Assembly: GCA_027919835.1 (NCBI GenBank)
Contig: JANVFP010000031.1
Span: 558,001-622,000, forward strand
Length of the DNA stretch: 64,000 nucleotides
Reading direction: 5' to 3'
Source of the DNA: Lentinula raphanica
Lineage: Eukaryota > Basidiomycota > Agaricomycetes > Agaricales > Omphalotaceae
Positions 35,201 through 44,973 of this stretch are shown here, piece by piece. Every line of letters begins with the position of its first letter. The first letter of the stretch is position 1. A program made the position numbers and the translations under genes. The notes under the pieces are model-generated. The model saw only the letters and a list, made by a program, of their open reading frames with translations, made no database searches and was not told the DNA's origin.

Positions 35201-36495
35201 GTATGCTAATCGCCTTGTGGGTCACTCTGGGTTACCACATCTGGCAAATCGACTTCGCTTCCGCCTATCTCAACGCCGAGCTCGATGAAGAAATCTACGT
35301 ATGGCCTCCCGAAGGGTACGAAGGAAGGAAAACCGGGAAGGTTATGAGGTTGAAGAAATCGATCTATGGGACGATGCAGGCAGGTCGAAATTGGTGGTTC
35401 ACTCTCGACAAGGCGTACCAGGAGCTGGGATACCGAAGGTCTCAAGCGGATCAGTGCGTCCGGAGAAGAATCACAGAGCTAGGGGAGACGATAACAGGTA
35501 CCTATACGGACGACACTCTAGGAGGATCGTCGTCGATGGATGAGATGTCGAGAGCAAAGAAGGAGATAGGAGAGAAATACCGGGTGAAGGACACTGACAG
35601 CGTTCAATTTGCCTTAGGAATGCGGCTCACTCATAACAGACAGGAAGGTGTCGCTACACTCTCTATGGAAGCGTACTGGGACAGGTTGTTCGTCAAGCAT
35701 GGTCTTCAAGACATGAAGCCTAAGAAGACTCCTCTTCCCCTCGGAATCTCCCTTTCGACTACCTTGTCTCCTCAGAGCGAAGACGACGTCGCATACATGA
35801 AGGATAAGCCGTATGGAGAACTCTTGGGAGCGATCCAGTTCGGTCAGGCCGCCTGTCGACCAGACATAGCCTTCGCGACGAACCTACTCAGCCGATTCAC
35901 TCAAAACCCGGGACGCCCTCACTGGAATGCTCTCATTCACCTAGTTCGCTATCTGATTGGCACCAAAACTTACGGCATCACCTATCGTCGAGGCTCAGAG
36001 AAGTCCCTTATCCCTACTACCTATGTCGACTCGGACTACGCCTCGTGCGTCGACACTCGACGATCAGTCACAGGCATCGTAACCATGATGGCCGGTGGTC
36101 CTACTTTCTGGTCATCTAAGCGACAAGATGTAGTCGCGCTTTCCACGACAGAAGCCGAATATATAGCTCTTGCAAAGGGATCTCAACAGGCGAAGTGGGT
36201 CCACCAATTCCTCTCAGAAATAGGACATGACGCTCCGCTCCCGTGTATCCTGAAAGGCGACAACCAAGGCGCAATCACCCTATCTCATAACCCAAAATTC
36301 CACGCTCGAGTTAAACATATCGACGTGCGATACCATTTCCTTCGTGACGGAGTCGAAAGGAAGGAAATATCGGTCGATTACATCCCCTCCGAAGAAAACC
36401 TTGCGGATATACTCACGAAGCCGCTCGGAGCGACTCTTCATACGACTCAGGTGGAGAAGATGGGGCTTTCAATGCGAGGCGACGTCTACGCCTAG
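32233..36495 (+). CDS. gag-pol: Copia gag-pol polyprotein, intact, 1420 aa
   Basis: One frame in the Ty1/copia order. Gag occupies about residues 1-290 and ends with a CCHC knuckle (CANCGRKGHLKEDC). The aspartic protease follows with VYADSAASDHFF. Integrase has the zinc finger (HRRLAHAGLSRIE ... CVDCLMGKATRRPF) and the DDE residues in HTDLTGPM, VRIDGGGEFDNNLW and SSAANGVAERKHR. Reverse transcriptase shows WQIDFASAYLNAELDEEI and the catalytic TYTDDTLGG (most copias have YVDD). RNase H has TYVDSDYASCVDTRRSVTG, VALSTTEAEYIAL and VKHIDVRYHFLRDGV. There is no frameshift or stop. The ATG at 32233 lies 74 bases inside the 5' LTR. Confidence 0.95.
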   Translation: MASNGAIPPPIPEVPEDQKFDGGVRVSWTPVKRKITTSLRSQGLSGYIDGTIKKPSLPKSPESSEPSTESTTATSVYSTKPSVEEWTFRNDRAKGVIEAYVDDITSLIPNADALSAAELMDAFESEYAAKDEMRKVLTERRLRSYMFQGGESIESFFKNLRILRKEATEAGNDLDDSTFRQIVLAAFPSKDFDTIIQTVSSSPQNKTAGAVIQAITFSYLRVEERDLNKSIAGDQIGSQAHLAAKVEELEKKLSAQMTVRKNDKECANCGRKGHLKEDCYRKGGGKEGQFPSWWRGKKDTNSTSSANLATTSIPQHYAMMAVSASQLGSVYADSAASDHFFRNRSDFLTYESYISSGQSSEQNTSFEIIGRGKARKTLYEGDKEITLTFENALHAPNITSDLVSVGRLDQLGYHVLFGNGLAKFFSPQGIHFLTGYGSGRLYRLMEKKNDPVVGASLARSLSKPTDLETWHRRLAHAGLSRIETMIKKNLVDGLDVTSTDVSGKCVDCLMGKATRRPFDALVERETRILERVHTDLTGPMRVPAKGGFFYMMPLVDGKSAFAKDYYLKNKEAETTVGVMEEYRVMAENTTGEKLLCVRIDGGGEFDNNLWKEWAKKHGIKLERIPAYSSAANGVAERKHRTIFDKVRTLLNDSGLPPSMWLYAAAYAIYTENLLPSTRAQQQIPAELWTKKRQDISHLRPFGARGWATIVNGKPGKTDVRAEEGKMIGYVERGTYLLYTKSGEILESRDVEFEEGRGHRSLEPNGGEYSRDDGDDEVPFDAKPQDQQDPFPDNSDQTFDHEQRSSVPNLDETLTREDAPHTSTHIPLRRSTRHRTQTSAMLESTESEKREREAREAGEEWAGFSSHIANLAKIVDEFGEVDSSFNIALIAMGLPPVPKSYSIAMEDPTRWENAIHKEIQRMKEFDVFGDLQDPPPGATVLVPLWVFAHKLNGNGEIVDEKARLVVNGGKQEAGKDYYETFAAVMRFESLRMLIALWVTLGYHIWQIDFASAYLNAELDEEIYVWPPEGYEGRKTGKVMRLKKSIYGTMQAGRNWWFTLDKAYQELGYRRSQADQCVRRRITELGETITGTYTDDTLGGSSSMDEMSRAKKEIGEKYRVKDTDSVQFALGMRLTHNRQEGVATLSMEAYWDRLFVKHGLQDMKPKKTPLPLGISLSTTLSPQSEDDVAYMKDKPYGELLGAIQFGQAACRPDIAFATNLLSRFTQNPGRPHWNALIHLVRYLIGTKTYGITYRRGSEKSLIPTTYVDSDYASCVDTRRSVTGIVTMMAGGPTFWSSKRQDVVALSTTEAEYIALAKGSQQAKWVHQFLSEIGHDAPLPCILKGDNQGAITLSHNPKFHARVKHIDVRYHFLRDGVERKEISVDYIPSEENLADILTKPLGATLHTTQVEKMGLSMRGDVYA

Positions 36496-36500
36496 GGGAG
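36496..36500 (+). other. Polypurine tract of the copia element
   Basis: The short purine run AGGGGAG overlaps the stop region of gag-pol and abuts the 3' LTR. Confidence 0.6.
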
Positions 36501-36912
36501 TGTGAAAGGTAGGGGAGGCGCATACCTCGCCCACAGGATGCCCTCGGATAATCGAAATCCCTCGACGGACTCTAGGCTCTCTACTTTCCTCGATCCCCCT
36601 CTCATTCCTAGCTCCTTAAAATTTTTATGGCTTGGTTTTTGGATACTTACTTACTAATGGACTGTGCCCGTTCGATCACTACGAGACAGAATAACTTTAT
36701 ATACGATACGAAGTCTAACCGACACTCTCAGTTCTTACACTCCTATCGGTGTGTTCTGAGAGTGAGTACATACTTTCTTACTTCCTGTAGGGTCGCTAAT
36801 AATTCTCATTAGATACAGTACTTACGAGCGTCTTACAGGTATATATTTCTAATAGAGTTCTTACACTCCTATCGGTGTGTTCTGAGAATACAGTACTTAC
36901 GAGCGTCTTACA
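36501..36912 (+). repeat. 3' LTR of the copia element
   Basis: The same 412 bases as 31747-32158 as far as I can read, followed by the CACCA duplication. Confidence 0.93.
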
Positions 36913-37760
36913 CACCACTTGCTTCTTTAGCATCTGCATCTACTATGTCCACCTATTGAATGTAGACACAAATATATTCTGGTACAAAGCAACAAACATT
37001 AAGTATTGTACATATAATGGAGAGACTAAGAAAGGCGTTACCTGGTATGAAGCAAGAAACGTTAAAGGGGTTTGCTTTGTCCCAGGTTAGTAATACATGG
37101 CTCAGTAATATAGATAACAATGATAAGATTTAGAAAGATGAAGGTCATCAAAGTCAGTATTCAACACCCCCCCTTGACTTGCATCAAGTTTCAGTAACTT
37201 GACCCATTGTGAATGTAACGTTCTATGTAGCGGCTTTGTGAAAAGGTCCCCAATATTTTCTTGGTTAGATACATAGACAATATTGATTTGACATTTTGCA
37301 ATGCTGTCCCAAATGAAGTGTTCCCAAATTGATATGTGCTTCATTTTACTGTGCACATGAGGATCATGTGTACAAGCAATTGTGCCCTGATTATCTCAGA
37401 ATATCATGGTTGGTGAGTTTTGTGGGAATCCTAGTTTGCTGAAGAAGTTTTGAAATCATAGAATCTCTCTTGCGCAGTGCATGGATGCCAAGTACTCAGC
37501 TTCACAGGATGATAAGGTGACAACAGTTTGTTGTTTAGAACTCCAGGATAGTGGGGATTCACCTAGAAGGACTAAAAAACCTGAAATTGACTTCCTCACA
37601 TCTCCCATACCCCAATCTGAATTGGTTAATGTCTGAATCATCGGATATACTGGATCCTTCAATCTTAGAAAGATGCCATAGTTCTGAGTGTCAGAAAGCT
37701 TCAAGATATTATGGGTGGCACTTAAGAAATACTATCATTCAAGAGCTTTGACACTGGTCA
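36913..37760 (-). mobile_element. Degenerate older Ty1/Copia remnant
   Basis: The minus strand holds the end of a copia pol: SDWGMGDVRKSISGFLVLLG, VVTLSSCEAEYLASMHCARE, then, after two stops, DNQGTIACTHDPHVHSKMKH and GDLFTKPLHRTLHSQWV. A purine run (AAGGGGGGG on the minus strand) is followed near 37166 by TGTTGAATAC, a plausible LTR start. The younger copia element inserted into this presumed LTR, so its rest continues left of 31747. Early pol is missing. Confidence 0.8.
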
Positions 37761-37917
37761 AGACAACTAGAAAATATTACAAGTATGTTGAAAGTAGTGG
37801 AATCAACATCCAAGTCTTTCACTTACCCTAAAGCATTGCAAAGTTTCCGAGAACAATGTATAGTACTTTTCTGTACCCAAAGAGTAGAAGTATTTGATTC
37901 TAGTTTATCTGATGTTT
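37761..37917. other. Spacer between copia remnant and NLR pseudogene
   Basis: No feature recognised. Confidence 0.3.
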
Positions 37918-38012
37918 ACTCAATGTAAATTTGAATGATTTTTTGTTGTGATATCTGTGCTATGCTTTATGAGAACTTCGACTGTATTTGTATAACCCCA
38001 GAATGCTGCAGC

Positions 38013-39296
38013 TTAAAGGGCTGAGCTATACTCTCCTCCCTGAGCATTGATATCTGCACCATGGGCTAAAAGAATTTCAACAATAGCTGTTTGACCCCGA
38101 TATGCTGCAGCTTGAAGGGCTGAGCCATACTCTCCTCCCTGAGCATTGATGTCTGCACCATGGGCTAAAAGAATTTCAACAAAAGCTGTTTGACCCCAAT
38201 ATGCTGCAGCTTGAAGGGCTGAGCCATACTTTTCTCCCTGAGCATTGATATCTGCACCATGGGCTAAAAGAATTTCAACAATAGCTGTCTGACCCCAATA
38301 TGCTGCAGCTTGAAGGGCTGAGCCATATTTTTCTCCCTGAGCATTGATATCTGCACCATGGGCTAAAAGAATTTCAACAATAGCTGTTTGACCCCGATAT
38401 GCTGCAGCTTGAAGGGCTGAGCCATACTCTCCTCCCTGAGCATTGATGTCTGCACCATGGGCTAAAAGAATTTCAACAAAAGCTGTTTGACCCTGATATG
38501 CTGCAGCTTGAAGGGCTGAGCCATACTCTCCTCCCTGAGCATTGATATCTGCACCATGGGCTAAAAGAATTTCAACAATAGCTGTTTGACTCTGACATGC
38601 TGCAGCTTGAAGGGCTGAGCCATACACTCCTCCCTTAGCATTGATATCTGCACCATGTGCTAAGAGAATTTCAACAATAGCTGTTTGACCCCAACATGCT
38701 GCAGCTTGAAGGGCTGAGCCATACTCTCCTCCCTGAGCATTGATGTCTGCACCATGGGCTAAAAGAATTTCAACAATAGCTGTTTGACCCTGATATGCTG
38801 CAGCTTGAAGGGCTGAGCCATACACTCCTCCCTGAGCATTGATATCTGCACCATGGGCTAAAAGAATTTCAACAATAGCTGTTTGACCCTGACATGCTGC
38901 AGCTTGAAGGGCTGAGCTATACACTCCTCCCTTAGCATTGATATCTGCACCATGTGCTAAGAGAATTTCAACAATAGCTGTTTGACTCCAACATGCTGCA
39001 GCTTGAAGGGCTGAGCCATACGTTCCTCCCTGAGCATCAATATTTGCACCATGTTTTATGAGAATCTCAACAATGTCTGTTTTACCTCCATATGCTGCAG
39101 CTTGAAGGGCTGAGCCATATTCTTCTCCAAGGGCATTAACATCTGCACCATATTCTATAAACAGTTCTATAACATCTTTGAAACCCTTGAGTGCTGCTAA
39201 TTGAATTGCATGTCCCAATGCAGTCTCTATGCTAATTTCATCTAATATATATATTTTTGTTAGAAATGTTTGCCATTTATTAATTAATTTTATCAT
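38013..39296 (-). repeat. Ankyrin repeat array, ~11 near-identical 33-residue units
   Basis: Eleven full 33-aa (99-base) units follow the pattern GADINAQGGEYGSALQAAAY then xGQTAIVEILLAH. Variation is concentrated at a few positions (QGGE/KGGV/QGEK; YQG/YRG/CWG/CQS; AI/AF). The two N-terminal units are more diverged, and the last is cut by the TAA at 38013. Such high internal conservation is a recognised feature of recognition repeats in fungal NLRs. Confidence 0.9.
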
Positions 39297-40041
39297 ATCA
39301 CATACCTGAATCCAATATAGCCTTTAGCTTGGATTTTACATCACTGTGAAATTTTGCACTATCTAAACTATCTCTGTTTACTAATCTTCTTGCACTTTTA
39401 TGCAATCCAAGGAATGCAATAATATCCAATATATTGCAGTGGTCATATTTTTGACTGAAGTTTTGAGTGTAATTTCTCTTCTAGTTTAAAAATGCACTAT
39501 TCCTTAGAAAGGTCTCTGTGAGTTTCATGGTATACTCACATGAAATTTCAGCCATTTCATTATATTGACTATGTTCTGCCCAATATTGGGTTGCATATTG
39601 CTCAAATGTAGTAATATTCCTCATATACCCATATAATGTTGGTATCCATATCTTGTGGTAAACACCTTGTCGTTGAACATCTTGTTGTAGAAGATAAATG
39701 ATACACATTTGTGCTATAATATTGTGAGCTAAGTGTGCATTAATTTCAATCAACTCTCCTGCATCATCATGGTTCTCAAGTAGATATTCTTTGACAGATG
39801 CATGTGCAAGTTGGACAACTTGATCTTGATCAATAGTTACCAATGTAGTACTAATGATCTTTTCTAACCCACCCAACATTTCTGCATCACAATCAACTTC
39901 TGATGCTTTCAGATCAAATGAGCAAATAATTGCAACTTGTTCCAGATGCAGAGGTTGAAAAGAATATAAAAGCCATAGGAGAATATGGTGTGTTTCTTGA
40001 GCATGATTATCCTTTTTACTCTTCTCAATAGCTTCAGCATA

Positions 40042-41100
40042 CATCAGGAAAAACACTCTAGGCCTAGGCAACTATGAGTATCTTTGAGGCTCTCTAGAGG
40101 GCCTACATGCTTAGGAGAGCTAGAAAGCTCTGAGGAAAATGGGCATTTCTTAGGCAACCTCAAAGGAATATACTTTGATCTGAGAGCACCTCAAGAAATG
40201 GCCAATTCCTAGGGACTCTGAAAGTGCTTCAATGGCCTAGGTTGCCCAGGTAACCCAGGTCACTAAACTGCTTTGTAGTGCTTTGTAGTGCTTTGAGAAT
40301 CTTTGAGGGTCTTTGAGGATCTTTGAGGATCTTTGAGAGTCTTCGAGAGTCTTTGCAGAGCTTTTGAGCAACTTTTAATATCAAATTAAATGAAGAAAAC
40401 ATCACCCAAATAGGAAATTACATAAGTGTATTGCAGAACTTGCTTAATCTAGAGAATACATGCATCAAAAACTGCCATTGACAACTTTGACAAGATTTTG
40501 TTTCAATGATATATTTGGGCTGCCACCGTGAACCATGTACAATCAAAAAGTTTGTCACATGGTCCAAACTTATATATAGCTATATTAACTACCTATCTAC
40601 ATGTTGTATATGTTATCATATTTCAATGAAGGACTTTATAAATTATATATGAGATTTGTAGATTAGATTCTCTATATAATTTGATAATTAACTAGTACAT
40701 TACAAATTCTTGTAATTATATAAGTCTTATGTAATGTAATATAATTAGAAATTATATAATACAAGGATATGAAATAGAATGTAATGTAAAATAGAAATAA
40801 AAGGAATCAATTAATTTTTATTCATATTTTTTTGCCATGGAAAGCATCTCAAAGCTCCTCAAAGACACTCAAAGATCCTCAAAGACACTCAAAGACCCTC
40901 AAAGACACTCAAAGACACTCAAAGATTCTCAAAGCACCTCAAAGCACCTCAAAGAATACCCCAGAACTTTCAAGTGGCTGAGAGTGCCTAGGATTTGGGG
41001 GGTATCTTTGCATGCCTTGGGGGCTCCAAAGCCTTGAAAGGCCCTAGGGGGCTTGAAAGCAGCTTTTAGTGGCTGAGAGCTCAGTACATTTTTCCTGATG
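40042..41100. mobile_element. CATCAGG-family inverted-repeat element 1 (1059 bp)
   Basis: Ends are CATCAGGAAAAACACTC on the left and GTACATTTTTCCTGATG on the right, flanked by TA on both sides (40040-40041 and 41101-41102). The left inner part has an array of TCTTTGAGGA-like units (about 40280-40350) and the right inner part an inverted array of ACACTCAAAG-like units (about 40848-40955). The core is AT-rich and non-coding. It carries the block TTTGGGGGGTATCTTTG near 40994. Deleting it with one TA restores CAG ACA TAT GCT GAA in the NLR exon. Confidence 0.85.
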
Positions 41101-42590
41101 TATGTCTGCTGCAAATTTGAAGGTAACAAGGTTGATTTCTTTTTGACCATTGCTGCAGTTGCACAATTTCCTAATGTTTGAAGTTGACAATCAATATAGC
41201 GAAATCTGTTGACTTTAGCTTTATGTACCAAAAGTGATATATAAAGTATCAAACTTACCCTCCATCTGCTTTTTCCATCAATATTGCTTTTATCTCATCT
41301 TTCAAAGTGGCATGATTTATGATCTCAAATACATATTGCAATTGGTTTTCCACATAGGTTGCAATATCTTCATCTACCTTGTCATTGCTACTCATAAAAA
41401 CTGTCCAGCAGTTCTTCCATTCAAAATGATGATGTTTACGGCTTGAAATCATAATCTTTACAGGAAATGATTGATGCAATAGAGCAAGAAAATTTAAGAC
41501 CAAGGATTCATCTTTAGAAACACATTCATCCAAAGCATCAATTATGATGTAAATTTGATGCTGCTTCTGGGTTAGATCCTGTGTAATTCTTTTCAAAGTA
41601 TCAGCTATTGCAGAATTGGTAGGCTTGGAATGAGAAAGCCCATGCTTTAATGATTCATGCAGTTTCTTCAATGCAGGATGTATTCTATTATCTTGAGCTC
41701 CCATTTGCAAAAGGAGTGATAATAAGAATCCTTGGTAACTTGTATTGGCTCCAGTATTGTCACGAGTATCAAAGTAGTGACAAATGATCAAACTTGAGGA
41801 TTCCATTTCTCTCAGTTCATTAATTATACCTGTACTAAAATTTCAACCTATCAGTGATTTTTAAGCAGCTGAAGAACTGGTGTACTTACATCAAGACAGT
41901 TTTGCCTGACCCAGCTGCCATGCAATAATGAATAACTTGATCATAAATAATGATAATGATTATATGTATTACCTTTGCCTTGAATCCACAGAATGCCTGC
42001 ATTTTCCTTCTACTCCAAGTAAGTTGAATCTTCAAAGATCCATTGGCCTGTTCCATCAACTCTTTTATTAAAGGCTGTAGTGAAGTGGATGGAATAATCT
42101 GGAGCTGCAAGCCACTCTTTTAATTTGCTCTCTTCATCACTTGAGAGATCTAAATATTCCAATCATTATTATCAAATAGTACCAGGTCTACTGTCTCATA
42201 TTCTACTCACAATAGTAATTCAAGGTGTTGATATCTCTTCCTGATGCATTGAATGTTGCATCACTGATGTTGAAATTATGTGCACCACTGAACATGTTGA
42301 TAATCTTGCAAATAGATGATTGAGTATCCCTCCAAACAGTAGTTCACATAGAAATCTTACCTTATGTACTGTGTAGCTGTCACTGTCTAGTGTCAGCACA
42401 GATATACAATAATAAATATCAAAATCATATAATAACTGTTCATTTACCTTGTTTTGGTAATTCCTTGGCAATAGAGTGATGGGCAGAAAGCTGAACTATG
42501 TTAAAGCAGCAGCCCTTATATATGAGTTCCCCCAGTCAATGCTGTGCCCATTCAATAGCCTCACTAGCCAGTCAGATAGTTCAACGAAGA

Positions 42591-43166
42591 GTAAACACAT
42601 TCGTTGAATAACAGCCTGGTTGCAAGGGACTGAGGGACTCCCATGCTCAGATTTTTGAAACTCCAACGTGATGCCGGAAGGATTCCAAGCATATGAGTCA
42701 TAGATATCCTCATGTGAAATGTCAATTGCGTCGCATTGTCAATTTCTTTCAGCATCATCGTCTACCTTTGTTCAACATCATTCCTTATTATATGTAAATG
42801 GGGACAGCCTCAACTCTGGCTCTCCTTTTAGTCATTCTTTCAATACTAAATAGTAAACTTGATTTAATCTGGACCTCAAGTTGCCCTCATCTACCCCACA
42901 ATATCTATGATTATGTGTTGGAGGAGATCTGTAAAGCTTTGGAAGGCTATTGTGTCATCTCTGTAATCAAGATCAAAACCTTCATATTCAGAGTTGCTCA
43001 TGGTGGTGTTATTGGACCTTGTCATTTGCAATATTCATAGAAAATCTGATATCTTATCTATCCATGATAACTGGCTGTAACCGGCACACCAGGTGGACTT
43101 TGAAAAATCTGAGCATGGGGGTCCCCCAGTCCCTTGCTAGCAGGCTACCCATTCAATAGAATACAC
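42591..43166. mobile_element. MITE-like inverted-repeat element
   Basis: Arms at about 42591-42685 and 43081-43166 are imperfect inverted copies; the best part is CAAGGGACTGAGGGACTCCC then ATGCTCAGATTTTT on the left, with its complement AAAAATCTGAGCAT and CAGTCCCTTG on the right. The ~400-base centre has no coding motif. Exact ends and target duplication are not clear. Confidence 0.65.
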
Positions 43167-43601
43167 CCTGATATATATACCTTGTGACACTAGTATAATT
43201 CATATCTAGATATTTCATCATGTGACTTCATACCCTCAGCCCTGAGTGCTATAGAAAACTCCACTGCTTGCTCTCACAGCCCTTTTTAACCTATCGGGTG
43301 ATATTGGAAGATATTGAAGGATTGAAAGATTGAAAGAAAGAGTCAGCTTTTGGAGTTAATTGGTTCAGGAAGGCAAACCAAATATTTGAGATCTCAAGTT
43401 TTTGAAATATTTTATTCATAAAATGTAAAGCATCTTGTGCGGGGGAACCCCCTGGACCCCATGGTGCTGCAAGCCCACTGTATGGAGCTTAATGCCTGCA
43501 GCAGGCCCACTGCATGGAGCTTGACGCCTACAGTGAGCATTTATTTTGAGCTCCAACTTCAAGTTGTTTAATAATTTTTATTATCATGATTATCCACCTG
43601 T
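43167..43601. other. Spacer with short tandem repeat
   Basis: No gene. Two copies of a ~33-base unit (CCCACTGTATGGAGCTTAAT / CCCACTGCATGGAGCTTGAC) lie at about 43471-43535. Confidence 0.4.
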
Positions 43602-43695
43602 AGCTGTAGGTTTAATGCATAACAACTGGACAGCTGTCCCCACTTGTTATGCGTAATGAATAGACAGTTATCCCACTACTGTACAAATGGGATTT

Positions 43696-43770
43696 AGCAC
43701 TGAATCAGGCCCCTACCGTTAGGGTTAGCTATGCTAACCCTAACATAAGGGAGGGATCTGATTCAGTGCC
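43696..43770. repeat. Nested hairpin with telomeric motif
   Basis: Outer arms GCACTGAATCAG / CTGATTCAGTGC enclose inner arms GTTAGGGTTAGC / GCTAACCCTAAC separated by TAT. Both are perfect 12-base inverted repeats. Confidence 0.8.
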
Positions 43771-43779
43771 CAACCTGGG

Positions 43780-43987
43780 TTAGCAAGGGTTAGGGGTTAG
43801 AATTTGGTATATTTTCATTGGTAGGGACTGTGTTAGGGTTAGGGCTGGTTAGGGTTTAGGGTTAGTTGGGGTTTAGGGTTGGTTAGGGTTAGGGGGTTAG
43901 GGGTTGGGTTAGGTTAGGAGGTTAGGGGTTGGGTTAGGTTAGGAGGTTAGGGGTTGGGGTTGGGTTAGGGGTTGGGTTGGGGTTTAA
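43780..43987 (+). repeat. Interstitial telomere-like TTAGGG tract, degenerate
   Basis: Many TTAGGG, GGTTAG and TTGGGG-like units in one strand orientation, such as TGTTAGGGTTAGGGCTGG and GGTTAGGGTTAGGGGGTTAG. Basidiomycete telomeres use TTAGGG. Confidence 0.85.
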
Positions 43988-44166
43988 AATTTGAGGTTAT
44001 ATTGATAGCCCAAAATGGAAAACCCCATAGGGGGGGTCAGTTTTTTCCAAAAATGGCTATTTCAGGAGATATGGATAATTCATTTATCTACTGGATAGCT
44101 GTCCATTCATTATGCATAATGAGTGGGGACAGTTGTCCAGTTGTTATGCATTAATCTTACAGCCTC

Positions 44167-44973
44167 AGCTGGCATTTCTGCCGATCTGCCGACTGATTTT
44201 ACTAACCTGCGTCTTCGACTAGTTTTTCTAACCTGCGTCTTCGACTGGTCTTCGATAACAGCAAACACACACACTTGTGCTGTGTGCTCGTGTAAAGAGA
44301 TTGACGGCTCTACGCTGTCACTCCACTAGATTTGTTCTGAACACTGTTGGCCCTGTGCTAACAGCTGTTGTCATTGTGCTTGGCCGTGTGCTAGCACTCA
44401 GCTTTTCCAAACATCGATTCCTTCCACTCGCCGCAACATTTTCTTATTCAAATGTATTTTGGGATCTCACCACCTCGAATTAATTTCGTTCTGATACTCT
44501 CTAGGTCTTCAGATCACCCGGAATTTGCAAACCCAATGTCCTACATCTTACATCTTTGGGCAGTAAAGTCTCCTGGATGTGTTGTGAGCTCCTCGAGGCC
44601 ATGGAAGTCTGATATCTGTTGTGAGTTGTCAGTTTCCACCACCCATAAAAGCTGATTCTCTGCTGAACACTCACTTTGTAGGTCTTCATATCGACAGGAA
44701 TTCACAATCTCCCCTTGCACAATAAATTCTTCCAGAGTCCGGATATGGTCATGAGCCTCTCACCACTCAGATCCATTGATTCTTCTATTTTACCCTGCCG
44801 CTTGTTCGTCTTGACTCTCTTTATGTTGGCACTGCCTTGTATTTGAGCCGTGTGACGTTGACGGTCAAACCAGGTTTTGCGACAATAGGCACTGACTTCT
44901 TGTTGGTGAACTTGCCTCCTTGATCTCCCCACCTCTATCTCCCAACCCACTCACAGTCCATCTCTCTTGTACA
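44167..44973. other. Region upstream of the KDZ relic
   Basis: No supported gene. It probably contains the 5' flank of the transposase gene. Adjacent repeats of ACTAACCTGCGTCTTCGACT-like units lie at about 44200-44240. Confidence 0.35.

Larger units (their letters stand above)
31747..36912 (+). mobile_element. Complete Ty1/Copia LTR retrotransposon
   Basis: A 5,166-base element with two 412-base LTRs that read identically by eye, a perfect 5-base target duplication (CACCA), a primer site, one uninterrupted gag-pol frame and a purine tract. Everything visible is consistent with a recent, possibly still competent insertion. It is nested in an older copia remnant in opposite orientation. Confidence 0.95.
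37918..42471 (-). pseudogene. NLR-like NACHT-ankyrin gene, disrupted
   Basis: Fungal STAND/NLR-like protein of the type linked to non-self recognition and programmed cell death; the function here is inferred. Minus-strand exons give an N-terminal motif MFSGAHNFNISDATFN, a pre-NACHT segment (LKEWLAAPDYSIHFTTAFNK, GILWIQGKAGSGKTVL with Walker A), then at 41806-41255 CHYFDTRD, SYQGFLLSLLLQMG and the Walker B IYIIIDALDECVS. A helical/winged part (LPSNLQQTY, then AEAIEKSKKDNHAQ, HHILLWLLYSFQPLHLEQVA) is followed by ankyrin repeats at 39296-38013. Defects: TGG-to-TAG at 42010-42012, a 1,059-base insertion at 40042-41100 inside the LQQTYAEAIEK exon, and CAA-to-TAA at 38013-38015, beyond which one more ankyrin unit stays in frame to about 37918. 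The 5' end is uncertain. Unless the insertion is removed from RNA, no full protein can be made. Confidence 0.8.
43602..44166. mobile_element. Inverted-repeat element with telomere-like core
   Basis: Arms of ~75 bases at 43602-43680 and 44088-44166 are inverted copies (TTAATGCATAACAACTGGAC and complement). Between them lies a hairpin (43696-43770) and a 200-base TTAGGG-like tract. No ORF of note. Confidence 0.65.

Noticed and set aside
38013..39296. Tandem 99-base repeat as a CRISPR array or satellite
   Set aside because: Repeats are contiguous, coding and in ankyrin register; no spacers.
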